From JBCBJZ01 sp038522635 (GTDB taxonomy: Bacteria; Pseudomonadota; Alphaproteobacteria; Rhizobiales; Hyphomicrobiaceae), in assembly GCA_038522635.1 (NCBI GenBank), contig JBCBJZ010000001.1, positions 1-64,000 of the forward strand: a stretch of 64,000 nt of DNA. Direction: 5' to 3'. The notes below the pieces were generated by a model. That model did not search any database. It saw only the letters and a list, made by a program, of their open reading frames with translations, and was not told the DNA's origin. Shown piece by piece: positions 32,921-43,278 of this stretch; position 1 is the first letter of the stretch, and every line of letters begins with the position of its first letter. Both the position numbers and the translations under genes were made by a program.

Positions 32921-33201
32921 GGCACCACCGTAAAATTGCGCAGCATGTGTCGTGGAGCGGGAACGGTAGATCAGCGTGCGGTGCACAAGCAAACGGGTGG
33001 GGTTTCGCTGCAACCGCGTGATGGATCGCTGCAGGTGCGAAGATGACGCCCCGGCGTTTGATCGGGGAGCGCCATCTTTAGATGGAACGGCGTTGATCGC
33101 ATTGTGGCGATGACAACGTGTCACGAAGCCGTGTGGGCACCTCTATGGGAGACTTTCGCGTGATATGTCTGCCCGGTAATTTTAATCCAAAGGAGAAACC
33201 G

Positions 33202-33834
33202 ATGGTTCGCATGAGTGTGCGCGCGCTCGCGGGCGCGGCTGCCGGCCTGTCAATGCTGGTTGCCGGCGCTGCCAGCGCGGCTGACGATGGCGGCGATGAG
33301 ACCTTGGCCACGGCGATCTTCGCTGGCGGCTGCTTCTGGTGCGTTGAAGAAGCGTTCGACAAAGTGCAAGGCGTGATTTCCACCACGTCTGGCTACACGG
33401 TCGGCAAAGCGAGCACCGCCAACTACAATGCGGTGAAAACGGGACGCACCAAGCACACCGAAGCTGTGCGCATCGTCTACGACCCCAAGAAGGTGTCGTA
33501 CCAGCGGCTGCTGCGTGTGTTCTGGCGCAACATCGATCCGCTGCAGGCGAACGCGCAGTTCTGCGATCGCGGCCCGCAGTATCGGACCGGCATTTATTTC
33601 CTGGACGGGAAACAGGCCAAGCTTGCACGTGCTTCCAAAGCACGGCTTGAGGCTTCAGCGCGCTTCAAGGGTAAGCGCATCGCCACCGAGATCGAGAAAG
33701 CCAGCACCTTTTATGCGGCCGAGAATTACCACCAGGATTATTATAAGAAACATCCGGTGCGTTATAAGTACTACAAATACGGGTGTGGTCGTCCGCAACG
33801 CCTGAAGCAGATCTGGGGCAGCAAAGCGTCCTGA
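33202..33834 (+). CDS. msrA: Peptide methionine-(S)-sulfoxide reductase, exported
   Basis: 210 residues from the ATG at 33202, which has AAAGGAG at ideal spacing. A signal peptide (residues 1-26, ending AGAASA) precedes the enzyme. The catalytic motif GGCFWC has the reactive Cys44. Other hallmarks are GYTVGKASTANYNAVKTGRT, HTEAVRIVYDP, FWRNIDPLQANAQFCDRGPQYRTGIY and AENYHQDYYKKHP. It repairs methionine-S-sulfoxide in exported proteins. A strong terminator lies 62 bases after the stop. An exported MsrB is encoded 7 kb away at 40453. Confidence 0.95.
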   Translation: MVRMSVRALAGAAAGLSMLVAGAASAADDGGDETLATAIFAGGCFWCVEEAFDKVQGVISTTSGYTVGKASTANYNAVKTGRTKHTEAVRIVYDPKKVSYQRLLRVFWRNIDPLQANAQFCDRGPQYRTGIYFLDGKQAKLARASKARLEASARFKGKRIATEIEKASTFYAAENYHQDYYKKHPVRYKYYKYGCGRPQRLKQIWGSKAS

Positions 33835-33895
33835 TGGTGTCCATGGCGTTGCCGTTCGTGGTCTGCGTAACACGATGAGCGGCGGGCGGGGCTAT

Positions 33896-33948
33896 AGGCC
33901 CAGCGCGAAAAACGTGAGGCCCGGTGCGATGCGCGCTGGGCCTTTTTT
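33896..33948 (+). terminator. Intrinsic terminator of msrA
   Basis: Arms AGGCCCAGCGCG (33896-33907) and CGCGCTGGGCCT (33931-33942) form a perfect 12-bp stem with a 23-base loop, followed by a run of six to seven T residues. It is correctly oriented and placed for msrA. Confidence 0.9.
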
Positions 33949-33991
33949 GTATGGGTTGGGGTTGGGTCGAACCGAGCCGATGCTGCGGCCA

Positions 33992-36040
<2,049 letters not shown>

Positions 36041-36356
36041 GATCTCGCGTCCTGCGTGGGGTTCGCCGCTGGAACCTGTTGAGACGCGGGACGAGACCAG
36101 GGCGCACACGCGGTGGTCGGCGTGCGCTGGCGCGGTCGAATCGTTCGTTCGTATTGACCGCACCGCAGATCGCACGGCGGGTTCGCGCATGCAAGGGGCC
36201 GGGAGGTGAACGCCGGCACCCTTTCAGCACAGGTGTTCGGCCTGTGGCTCGGTTGCGGCCCCTTCTTGAGTTGGCGCTGTCTTGCGTTGGCCCTGTCTGG
36301 TGCGAACCTTGTTTGGCGTCGGCTCTGCCTCGTGCGGGCTTCGATCGTGCGCCCGC
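36041..36356. other. Intergenic region upstream of parE
   Basis: About 316 bases between the parE start and the 3' end of the molybdenum hydroxylase large-subunit gene. Around 36271-36310 there are two diverged copies of a TTGGCxCTGTCT unit. No coding frame or convincing terminator is seen. Confidence 0.4.
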
Positions 36357-38723
36357 CTAAGCTGCTGGCCCTGCCTTGCCCGCTTCGATCGCACGCCAGA
36401 TTTTTTCAGGCGTCAGTGGCATATCGATGTGGGTCACGCCGAATTCGCGCAACGCATCGCACACCGCGTTCACGATCGCCGGCGGCGCGCCGCAACAGCC
36501 CGCTTCGCCCGCACCCTTGACGCCAAGCGGGTTTCTGCTGGTTGGCGCATCCTCGTAATAGATGATCGTCATCGGTGGCATGTGATCGGCACGCGGCACG
36601 CAATAGTCCATGAAGGACGCCGACATCAATTGCCCCGTCTCCTCGTCGTAGACCACGTTCTCGTAAAGCGCCTGGCCGATGCCTTGAGCGACACCGCCCA
36701 TGACCTGCCCATCGGCCGTCATCGGGTTGAGGATGCGGCCGAAGTCGTCGACGGCCCAGAAGTGGATGACCTCCACCGTGCCCATCTCGATGTCGACCTC
36801 GACTTCGGCGGCGTGGACGCCATTGGGAATGGTGATGGCCTCACGTTCGAAGACCGCGGTGGTATCAAGCGCGCTTGCGCCCGCCGCAGGCTGCAGGCTT
36901 TCAGGCAGGCGGGCGGGATCGCGTGCAGCCGCCGCGACGTCGTCGAAGGTGATCTCCTGGCCGGTTTTGCTGTCGCGGAAGCGACCCGCGTCAAAGGCCA
37001 TGTCAGCGGCCGTCGAGTTGAGCAGATGGGCTGAGATCGCGCGTGCCTTTTCGACGATGTCCCCGGCCACCTGTTGGACCGCGTTGCCGCCGACCTCCAT
37101 GCCACGCGAGCCGCCATGGCCGCCGCCAAGCGCGGTTGCCCGGGTGTCGGCCTGACGGAAGGCGACGCGGGCTGGATCGATGTGCAGATGGGCGCTCAAA
37201 AGCTGCGTCAGGACCGTTTCATGGCTCATGCCGGTCGAATGCGAGCCAACCGCCAGCGTCAGTGTGCCATCGGCCGCGAAAGTGACGTTCGCTTCTTCCT
37301 TGGGGCCGCCGCCTGTGCATTCCAGGTAGGGCACACAGGCGAACCCGCGGCGCTTTGTCGGATCAGCTTCGCGCGCGGCGGCAGCGCGTTGGGCAAAGCC
37401 GTCGTGGTCGGCAAGCGCCAATGTCTGGTCGAAGATGACCGCGAAAGCGCCGCTATCGATCGACAGGCCCATGGGCGTCACATGCGGCAGCGCCTGCGAT
37501 GGGATCAGGTTCTTACGCCGCAATGCGAAACGGTCGACGCCCAGGTGGCTGGCGGCGTAATCGATGATGCGCTCGATCTGGTAGGAGGCTTCAGGCCGGC
37601 CGGCACCGCGGTAAGGGTCGGTCTGAACGGTGTTGGTGAAGACCGCACGCGCTTCGTAGTGCATGGCGGGAAACAGGTAGGGTCCACCTTGGGTGCGCGC
37701 TGAGCCGCCCGTCGGTGTGAACGGGCCAACCGTGCCACACCAGGCGCCGATGTTGCCAAGCGTGGCGACGTGCAGGGCGAGGAAGCGGTGGTCAGCATCG
37801 AGCGCGAGCCGGACCGTTGAAGTTTGGTCGCGGCCATGGGTGTCGCTGGCGATCGCTTCGGTGCGCTCGGCCACCCATTTGACCGGGCGCCCGATCGCTT
37901 TTGCCGCGTGCAGCATCAGCGGGGGTTCAGCGTAGAGCGAGTTTTTAGCGCCGAAACCACCGCCGACGTCAGGCGCGATGTGGTCCACACGATCGGCGTC
38001 GAGCCCCAGCATCTCAGCGAAAATGCCGCGGTTGGCGTGGATGTTTTGAGAGGAGTTCCAAAGCGTGTAGCGGCCGCTTGAGGCGTCATAGGCGGCGAGG
38101 CACCCACGTGGTTCCATCGGGACGGCGGTGACGCGGTTGTTGACGAGATCGAGGCTGATCACGTGGGCCGCGTCGGCGAAGGCCGCCTCGGTCTCATCGG
38201 GGGTACCGAGCGAGAAATCGAGGCAGACGTTGTCTGGCAGATGATCCCACAGCCGCGGCGCGCCGGGCGCGAGGGCGGCTTGCGGCGTTGTCACCACGGG
38301 GAGGTCGTCGTAGTCGACGAAAATGAGGTCGGCCGCCGCGCGGGCCTGCGCGTAGGTTTCCGCGACGACCAGAGCCACCGCTTCGCCCGCATGGCGGACC
38401 TTGTCGACCGCCAGGCAGTGATGCAACGCCTCCTGATAGGCGGTGCCATCGCGGTTGGTTTTCACGCCTGAGCGGCAGGGGATCGGCTTGTAGCCCGCCG
38501 CCACCCACTCTTCACCCGTCATGACGAGCAGTACACCTTCTTGCGCGCGCGCTTCGTCCGCATCGATGCTCAGGATGGTGGCGTGCGCGAACGGGCTGCG
38601 CAGGAGGAACGCGTGGGCTTGGTTGTCGAGCACCATATCATCGATGTAGGTGCCGGTGCCTTGCAGAAAGCGCTGATCTTCAAGGCGCGCCATGGGTTGG
38701 CCGACGGGGATGATCTGGTTCAT
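36357..38723 (-). CDS. Molybdenum hydroxylase large subunit (xanthine dehydrogenase family, form II CoxL type)
   Basis: 788 residues, full length. It carries the molybdopterin-cytosine-dinucleotide site and active centre: VGGGFGAKNSLYAEPPL, then TDPYRGAGRPEASY, TLAVGSHSTGMSHETVLTQ, and near the end GVKGAGEAGCCGAPPAIVNAV with the catalytic Glu740. The active-site loop is PYRGAGR, the form II version, not the AYxCSFR loop of true aerobic CO dehydrogenases. Substrates of form II enzymes are aldehydes or N-heterocycles and are seldom known. The gene is last in a small-medium-large subunit operon, 109 bases after the FAD subunit. Confidence 0.92.
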   Translation of the reverse strand: MNQIIPVGQPMARLEDQRFLQGTGTYIDDMVLDNQAHAFLLRSPFAHATILSIDADEARAQEGVLLVMTGEEWVAAGYKPIPCRSGVKTNRDGTAYQEALHHCLAVDKVRHAGEAVALVVAETYAQARAAADLIFVDYDDLPVVTTPQAALAPGAPRLWDHLPDNVCLDFSLGTPDETEAAFADAAHVISLDLVNNRVTAVPMEPRGCLAAYDASSGRYTLWNSSQNIHANRGIFAEMLGLDADRVDHIAPDVGGGFGAKNSLYAEPPLMLHAAKAIGRPVKWVAERTEAIASDTHGRDQTSTVRLALDADHRFLALHVATLGNIGAWCGTVGPFTPTGGSARTQGGPYLFPAMHYEARAVFTNTVQTDPYRGAGRPEASYQIERIIDYAASHLGVDRFALRRKNLIPSQALPHVTPMGLSIDSGAFAVIFDQTLALADHDGFAQRAAAAREADPTKRRGFACVPYLECTGGGPKEEANVTFAADGTLTLAVGSHSTGMSHETVLTQLLSAHLHIDPARVAFRQADTRATALGGGHGGSRGMEVGGNAVQQVAGDIVEKARAISAHLLNSTAADMAFDAGRFRDSKTGQEITFDDVAAAARDPARLPESLQPAAGASALDTTAVFEREAITIPNGVHAAEVEVDIEMGTVEVIHFWAVDDFGRILNPMTADGQVMGGVAQGIGQALYENVVYDEETGQLMSASFMDYCVPRADHMPPMTIIYYEDAPTSRNPLGVKGAGEAGCCGAPPAIVNAVCDALREFGVTHIDMPLTPEKIWRAIEAGKAGPAA

Positions 38724-38765
38724 GGCGTCTCGTCTCCCGGTGAATGCGTCGATGTCAGTTTAAGG

Positions 38766-38790
38766 GCGCGCGTCTGCTTGGCACGCGCGC
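38766..38790. repeat. Hairpin between medium- and large-subunit genes
   Basis: GCGCGCGT and ACGCGCGC pair perfectly around a 9-base loop, with outer TTAA on both sides. It lies in the 109-base gap inside the operon and might tune the ratio of the subunits. Confidence 0.45.
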
Positions 38791-38832
38791 TTAAGCCCGG
38801 CCAGCCTGTACGCCCGCGATGGCGCTGCGGCT

Positions 38833-39636
38833 TCAAGCCTTGGGAAGGCCAGCGAGGGCGCGCTTGGCGAGCACGCTGATCAGGTGCGCGCGGTAGGCGG
38901 CGCTTGCGTGGAGATCGCTGGCGAGCCCTTCAGCATCAATGGTGATCGCGTCGATGGCGTCAGGCGTCAGCGACGCGTTGAGGGCCGCTTCAAGGCCAGC
39001 GTGCCGGTAGACGCTGTCGCCTGCGCCGGTGATGGCGACGCGTACATCACCGGCGGCATGCTGCGCGATAAAGACGCCGACAAGCGCATAGCCGGAAGCG
39101 GGGTTGGGGAATTTTGCATAGGCGCTGGCCACGTGGCGCGGCATGCGGACCGCCTTGATCAGTTCGCCCGGCTCCAACGCGGTTGTGAACATGCCGACGA
39201 AAAAGTCTGCCGCTTCGATGCGCCGCTGGTCGGTCTCGATGATGCCGCCCAAGGCCAGCACGGCGGCTGGGTAGTCGGCGGACGGGTCGTTGTTGGCGAG
39301 CGCACCGCCTAGCGTGCCAAGGTTGCGCACGTGCGGATCACCGATCCCGGCTGCCAGGCACGCGAGCGCGGGCAGGCTCGCCAAGATGGTCGCATCGCCA
39401 GCGAGAGCCGCATGCGTCGTCATGGCGCCGATCACGAGATGATCGCCTTCCGCGCAAACACCCTTGAGTTCGGGGATGTGCCGCAGCGCGATCAAACGGT
39501 CGGGTGCGGCGAGCCGCTGCTTGATGACCGGAAGCAGCGTTTGCCCGCCCGCGAGATAGCGTGGGTCCGCGGCTTCATCGAAGGCGGCGCGGGCTTGGGC
39601 GACGTCCTGGACGCGCGCGTAGTGAAAGCTGCTCAT
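38833..39636 (-). CDS. Molybdenum hydroxylase medium subunit (FAD-binding, CoxM-like)
   Basis: 267 residues. FAD is held by the two usual motifs, AGGQTLLPVIKQRLAAPDRLI-like near residues 30-50 (key residues AGGQT) and TLGGALANNDPSADYPA at about 106-122. The C-terminal part, from FAKFPNPASGYALVGV onward, is the CO-dehydrogenase flavoprotein domain. It passes electrons from the molybdenum and iron-sulfur centres to an acceptor. The start overlaps the small-subunit stop by four bases, so the two are translated together. Confidence 0.92.
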   Translation of the reverse strand: MSSFHYARVQDVAQARAAFDEAADPRYLAGGQTLLPVIKQRLAAPDRLIALRHIPELKGVCAEGDHLVIGAMTTHAALAGDATILASLPALACLAAGIGDPHVRNLGTLGGALANNDPSADYPAAVLALGGIIETDQRRIEAADFFVGMFTTALEPGELIKAVRMPRHVASAYAKFPNPASGYALVGVFIAQHAAGDVRVAITGAGDSVYRHAGLEAALNASLTPDAIDAITIDAEGLASDLHASAAYRAHLISVLAKRALAGLPKA

Positions 39637-40172
39637 GCTTGCCCCTGCGAAGCGTTGTTTGCGTGATCAGCCATACCGGCCTTGTCAACTTTGCCAGTAG
39701 GGTCCGGGCGCATCGCCTCGCCCGCCTCGCGCACCGCCGCCATGATCGAGCGGTAACCGGTGCAGCGGCAAAGGTTGCCTTTCAGGCCTTGCTTGATCGC
39801 CTCATCGCTTGGATCGGGATCGTTCGCGAGCAAGCTCAGCGTCGCCATCACCATGCCCGGCGTGCAAAAGCCGCATTGCAACCCGTGGTTGGCTTTGAAC
39901 GCGGCTTGTACCGGGTGTAGCGGTTCGCCCGGCGCGCTCACGCCTTCGATCGTCAGAACGTCGGCACCGTCGACCTCGGCGGCCAGCATCGCGCAGGCCT
40001 TCACCGACAAGCCATCGACGTGCACAACGCAGGCCCCGCATTGCGAGGTATCGCAGCCAACGTGCGTGCCGGTCAGTTTCAGCGGACCGCGAAGCAGATC
40101 CACCAGGAGCATGTCGTCAGGCACATCAAGGCGTTGCGCTTGACCGTTCACGGTACAAGACAGCGTGGGCAT
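39633..40172 (-). CDS. Molybdenum hydroxylase small subunit (two [2Fe-2S], CoxS-like)
   Basis: 179 residues. The plant-ferredoxin-type cluster is bound by Cys40, Cys45, Cys48 and Cys60 (GCDTSQCGACVVHVDG, SVKAC). The second, all-helical cluster uses Cys100, Cys103, Cys135 and Cys137 (CGFC, LCRCTGY). Both sets are complete. A charged tail of about 35 residues follows, slightly longer than usual. It is the first gene of the three-subunit operon; the 280-base space upstream contains a large imperfect inverted repeat. Confidence 0.93.
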   Translation of the reverse strand: MPTLSCTVNGQAQRLDVPDDMLLVDLLRGPLKLTGTHVGCDTSQCGACVVHVDGLSVKACAMLAAEVDGADVLTIEGVSAPGEPLHPVQAAFKANHGLQCGFCTPGMVMATLSLLANDPDPSDEAIKQGLKGNLCRCTGYRSIMAAVREAGEAMRPDPTGKVDKAGMADHANNASQGQA

Positions 40173-40320
40173 GGCGCCCCTCTTGGGTTGCGTGTTGGAG
40201 GAACCGGCTTCGTGAAGGCGCCGGCGGTCCGCGTGCGGGATAAACCGCGCTGGACGAGATCGGATAGACGCGGTGACGTTAGCGCACAGGTAAGGGGCGT
40301 TGGAAGGGGCTCAACGCAAA

Positions 40321-40388
40321 AACGCCGGCCCCTCAGGACCGACGTATCGGGGACCGGCCCCAAAGAACGCGTAGTGAGGACCGGCGTT
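40321..40388. repeat. Large imperfect inverted repeat
   Basis: AACGCCGGCCCCTCA at the left pairs with TGAGGACCGGCGTT at the right. Inside are two smaller hairpins, CCGA-CGTA-TCGG and GGGG-ACCGG-CCCC. It lies between the start of the small-subunit gene and the 3' end of msrB, 65 bases past the msrB stop, so it may end msrB transcription as a Y-shaped structure. There is no T-run. Confidence 0.55.
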
Positions 40389-40452
40389 GCGCGTATCGTC
40401 GCTGATTGCAGCCGCGTTGTTTACGAAGCTCGCGGCTGCGACGCGAAAGGGA

Positions 40453-40959
40453 CTAAGCGGCCGACTTCGGTTTGAATGTCAGCGAGACGCCGTTGATGCA
40501 GTGGCGCTTGCCCGTCGGCGCAGGCCCATCGTTGAAGACGTGTCCCTGATGGCCGCCGCAGCGTGCGCAGTGCACCTCGGTGCGCACCATGAAGAAGCTG
40601 CGGTCAACGCTGGTGCCGACCGCGCCATCGAGCGCTTCGTAGAAACTCGGCCAACCGGTGCCGCTGTCGTACTTCGTGGACGAGGCGTAGAGCGGTAGAT
40701 CGCAGCCGGCGCAATGGTATGTGCCCACGCGCTTTTCATTCAGCAGCGGGCTTGTGTAGGGCCGTTCGGTGCCGTGCCTGCGCAACACGTAGAACTGCTT
40801 AGGCGTCAGCAGCTTTTTCCATTCCGCGACTGTTTTGGTGACCTTGAACGTTTTGCCCGACTTGGCGGCAAACGCGGCTCCACGGCTGCCGAACGAAACG
40901 AAGGCTGTGCCAACGACGGCAGCGGCCGCGGACTGCAGCAGGAGTTGACGTCGGTTCAT
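40453..40959 (-). CDS. msrB: Peptide methionine-(R)-sulfoxide reductase, exported
   Basis: 168 residues from the ATG at 40959, with GGAGAG upstream. The N-terminus MNRRQLLLQSAAAAVVGTA has twin arginines and a hydrophobic core, so export by Tat (or Sec) is likely. Zinc-binding cysteine pairs are Cys83/Cys86 (HCAGC) and Cys131/Cys134 (HCARC). The catalytic cysteine is Cys154 in RHCINGVSL. GTGWPSFYEAL and GGHQGHVFNDGP are diagnostic. It repairs methionine-R-sulfoxide and so complements the exported MsrA at 33202. Confidence 0.95.
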   Translation of the reverse strand: MNRRQLLLQSAAAAVVGTAFVSFGSRGAAFAAKSGKTFKVTKTVAEWKKLLTPKQFYVLRRHGTERPYTSPLLNEKRVGTYHCAGCDLPLYASSTKYDSGTGWPSFYEALDGAVGTSVDRSFFMVRTEVHCARCGGHQGHVFNDGPAPTGKRHCINGVSLTFKPKSAA

Positions 40960-41040
40960 GGGGCTCTCCGATGGCGCATGTGACTTCGGGCGGAGAATAA
41001 GCCTGTTCGTGCTCACACTGAAGTCGCGATTGCGTGAGGC

Positions 41041-41148
41041 TTAGAGTCGGTTCGCTTCAACTTGAAGCGGAACCGACATCTTAGCTTTTTTGTTTTGCCG
41101 TTCATCTTTCGCCTCGGGTGAGTCCACCTGAAGCGGATGAAACTCTAG
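41041..41148 (+). repeat. Palindromic repeat element, copy 3
   Basis: 108 bases, TTAGAGTCGGTTCGCTTCA at the left and GAAGCGGATGAAACTCTAG at the right. Hairpin A is AGTCGGTTCGCTTCAAC against TTGAAGCGGAACCGAC; the spacer is TTAGCTTTTTTGTTTTGCC. Hairpin B is intact apart from a changed loop and one extra A near the end. It lies between the extensin-like gene and msrB, 22 kb from copies 1 and 2. Confidence 0.85.
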
Positions 41149-41185
41149 GGGCTCTTGAGCTTGAGAGCGCGGGATGGCAGCGCGT

Positions 41186-42193
41186 TCAACGGCAGTAGTT
41201 GCTGCGCCGTCGCGGGGCCATGTCGAAGTGGAAGTGGTTTCGATGGGCGTCGTTCGATTCGGGGCCCAGCACAGTGCCGAAGATCGCGCAGGCGTTGGCG
41301 TGTACGTCGTTCAAAAAGCGGCTGGCGACATCGGGCGGTGCGGCGACGGCGCCGGGGCGAGCGAGCGGGCGGGCCTTGCGCGGCGCACGCGGTCGCTTGC
41401 TCGCACGCGTAGCGGCGCGGGGGGGCACGGCGTTGGCATCCGGAGCTGGTGGTGGTGCGATCACCGGTTGGGCGGCCCGCAGGTCGCGGCGAACCGCACC
41501 CCAATGACGCAGCAGGTTGATGCGGCGGCCGCTCGACAGCGTAAACGTGCCGATATCAAGCGCGTTGGCGCGGCCGTGCTCGCTCAAGCGGCCGACCCGG
41601 CGGTTGTAGCGGTTGCGGCAGGAATAAGCAGACAAGTTCGATACGCGCACCACCTTGGCGCCAAAATGGCGGCGGGCATCATCCTGCAACGTGCCCGTGA
41701 TCCAGCGGTGTAGGGCCGCGATCATCCGACAGTTCAGCGTCGCGGCAGGGACGATCGCAACGCCATCTTCGGCACCGATGCGCGTCACCTTCAGCGGGGC
41801 TGGATCGCCGCATCGCCCCTTTTTGACAGGCGCAAGCGGGACCGCATTGACTTTGATGCCGCGCAACAGGCGCTTGCAGAGCGCTTGAGCTTGCCCGATT
41901 TCGGCATCGCTCCAGACGTCAGGCGGCGGTGTTGATGGCGTAGCTGGGGCAGATGGCGGGGCGTTATCAACCCGGTTGGGCGTCGCGCGGTTGGCCCGGC
42001 GGCTGTTGCGGACCGGGAGCGGCGGCGCAGGGTTTGCGCGCGCGCCATCGATCGGCCCGGCAGCGGACCGGGGCGATGCCCACCTTTGGGCGTCTGCGGG
42101 CGTGCTGAGCAGCGCCGTCCCGGTAACGGCCACAGCCAAGAGCGCAGAACAGAACGGCGACCCTCGTTGGCCGCCACGCATGGCCGCACGCAT
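41186..42193 (-). CDS. Extensin-like C-terminal domain protein, exported
   Basis: 335 residues. A signal peptide ends near STPADA (about residue 35), and a Pro/Ala/Arg-rich linker follows to about 90. The extensin_C domain is recognised by AQALCKRLLRG, AATLNCRMIAALHRW, LSAYSCRNRYN and SEHGRANALDIGTF. It ends HRNHFHFDMAPRRRSNYCR. The His/Asp of SEHGRANALD and the HFHFD motif resemble the zinc site of D-Ala-D-Ala carboxypeptidase-like (M15) folds. A low-complexity insert of about 60 residues splits the domain. Its ATG overlaps the ecfG stop (TAATG), so expression is tied to the stress sigma factor. A cell-wall role is inferred. Confidence 0.85.
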   Translation of the reverse strand: MRAAMRGGQRGSPFCSALLAVAVTGTALLSTPADAQRWASPRSAAGPIDGARANPAPPLPVRNSRRANRATPNRVDNAPPSAPATPSTPPPDVWSDAEIGQAQALCKRLLRGIKVNAVPLAPVKKGRCGDPAPLKVTRIGAEDGVAIVPAATLNCRMIAALHRWITGTLQDDARRHFGAKVVRVSNLSAYSCRNRYNRRVGRLSEHGRANALDIGTFTLSSGRRINLLRHWGAVRRDLRAAQPVIAPPPAPDANAVPPRAATRASKRPRAPRKARPLARPGAVAAPPDVASRFLNDVHANACAIFGTVLGPESNDAHRNHFHFDMAPRRRSNYCR

Positions 42194-42759
42194 TAGCGAA
42201 ACCCGACCGTCCCGGTCGCGCCCTGCGAGAGCACGGCATCGCTGCGGCTTGACTCGCGGTCATCGTCATCGCCGGGGCTGCCCAGCTCGTTCACCAACCG
42301 GTTGCGCGCGCGGTTCACGCGGCTTTTGATCGTGCCAACCGCGCAGCCGCAAATGTTCGCGGCTTCTTCGTACGAGCAGCCGGCCGCACCCACCAACACC
42401 AGCGCCTCGCGCTGATCGTCGGGCAGGCGGTCGAGGGCGGCTTGAAAATCCTTCATGTCCATGTGGGCGTGTTGGCCGGCGGGCGACTTCAATTGCGCGG
42501 TCATTTCGCCATCGACGTCTTCGACCTCGGCGCGGCGCTTGCGGTGCTCGGTGTAAAAGGCGTTGCGCAGAATGGTAAACAGCCACGCGCGCAGGTTCGT
42601 CCCCTCCTGGAAGCTGTCGATCGCTCCCCAGGCACGCATCAGCGTTTCCTGCACCAGATCATCAGCGCGCGAGGCGTTGCCGCACAGCGAATAGGCGAAG
42701 CCGCGCAAGTTAGGGATTTGTGCCACAAGGTCCTTCTTGACCTGCTCGGAAGCTGCCAT
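42193..42759 (-). CDS. ecfG: General stress ECF sigma factor EcfG
   Basis: 188 residues with sigma region 2 (FAYSLCGNASRADDLVQETL, RAWLFTILRNAFYTEHRK) and region 4 (LDRLPDDQREALVLVGAAG, YEEAANICGCAVGTIKSRVN). The wording ADDLVQETLMRAW and RNAFYTEHRKRRAEVED is that of the ECF15/EcfG group, which runs the general stress response of Alphaproteobacteria from GGAAC-N16/17-CGTT promoters. The C-terminal 30 residues are variable. The start overlaps the nepR stop as TGATG, the classic arrangement for a sigma factor coupled to its anti-sigma. Confidence 0.95.
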   Translation of the reverse strand: MAASEQVKKDLVAQIPNLRGFAYSLCGNASRADDLVQETLMRAWGAIDSFQEGTNLRAWLFTILRNAFYTEHRKRRAEVEDVDGEMTAQLKSPAGQHAHMDMKDFQAALDRLPDDQREALVLVGAAGCSYEEAANICGCAVGTIKSRVNRARNRLVNELGSPGDDDDRESSRSDAVLSQGATGTVGFR

Positions 42760-43076
42760 CAGCTTTCGCCCCCCTCGGGCTTCGCGGCGTCCTCGGCCTC
42801 CTCAAGCTGCCTGAGCAAGTCGAGCAATTTGTCAGGCACAGGCTCGTTCGCAACGGAATCATAAATCCCGCGTAGCCGCTCCCCGATGAAGCCCTGCAGC
42901 ACGTCATCAAGCGCAGCGTTATGCTGTTCAGCCGCCTCCCCTTCGGGATCAGGCGGAATCGAACCGCCATTGTCTCGCGTGTTGGACGTCACGTTCGCGC
43001 TCCGCTCCGGCCGCAGGCCGTCTGCGGCGTTTTCCATCCCTGGCTTCTTCACGCTTTCGTTCCCGGTTCGCACCAT
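42759..43076 (-). CDS. nepR: NepR anti-sigma factor
   Basis: About 105 residues if translation starts at the ATG at 43076; ATGs at 43079 and 43037 are alternatives and none has a strong ribosome site. The conserved NepR core is GERLRGIYDSVANEPVPDKL, followed by LDLLRQLEEAED. Its two helices clamp EcfG until the phosphorylated response regulator PhyR draws NepR away. The N-terminal half is disordered. The gene is directly upstream of ecfG and shares bases with it. Confidence 0.92.
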   Translation of the reverse strand: MVRTGNESVKKPGMENAADGLRPERSANVTSNTRDNGGSIPPDPEGEAAEQHNAALDDVLQGFIGERLRGIYDSVANEPVPDKLLDLLRQLEEAEDAAKPEGGES

Positions 43077-43167
43077 CATCGGGCCCGCTGCCGCACGATG
43101 TCGTCGTGCGCGGACAGCGCCGCAGGTTTGCGCGGGCGCTGCGCCGTTTAATCGGTCGCAGCTCATC

Positions 43168-43193
43168 AATGCAAGCGATGGCCTGCAAGTTCC
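43168..43193 (-). promoter_or_regulatory. Candidate EcfG promoter of nepR-ecfG
   Basis: On the minus strand GGAAC is followed after 17 bases by CATT, one mismatch from the EcfG consensus GGAAC-N16/17-CGTT, about 90-120 bases upstream of the nepR start. Autoregulation of this operon by EcfG is common in the class. Confidence 0.45.
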
Positions 43194-43278
43194 ATGGTGA
43201 GGCGATGGCCTGCTCATGACGAGGGTCGGTGTTGAAGGCGCCTGTTAGGCCGCGGTGCGACGCAGGCCATGGCACAGA

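Noticed and set aside
36357..40172. Aerobic carbon monoxide dehydrogenase (form I)
   Set aside because: The large subunit has PYRGAGR, the form II loop, not the AYxCSFR loop needed for CO oxidation.
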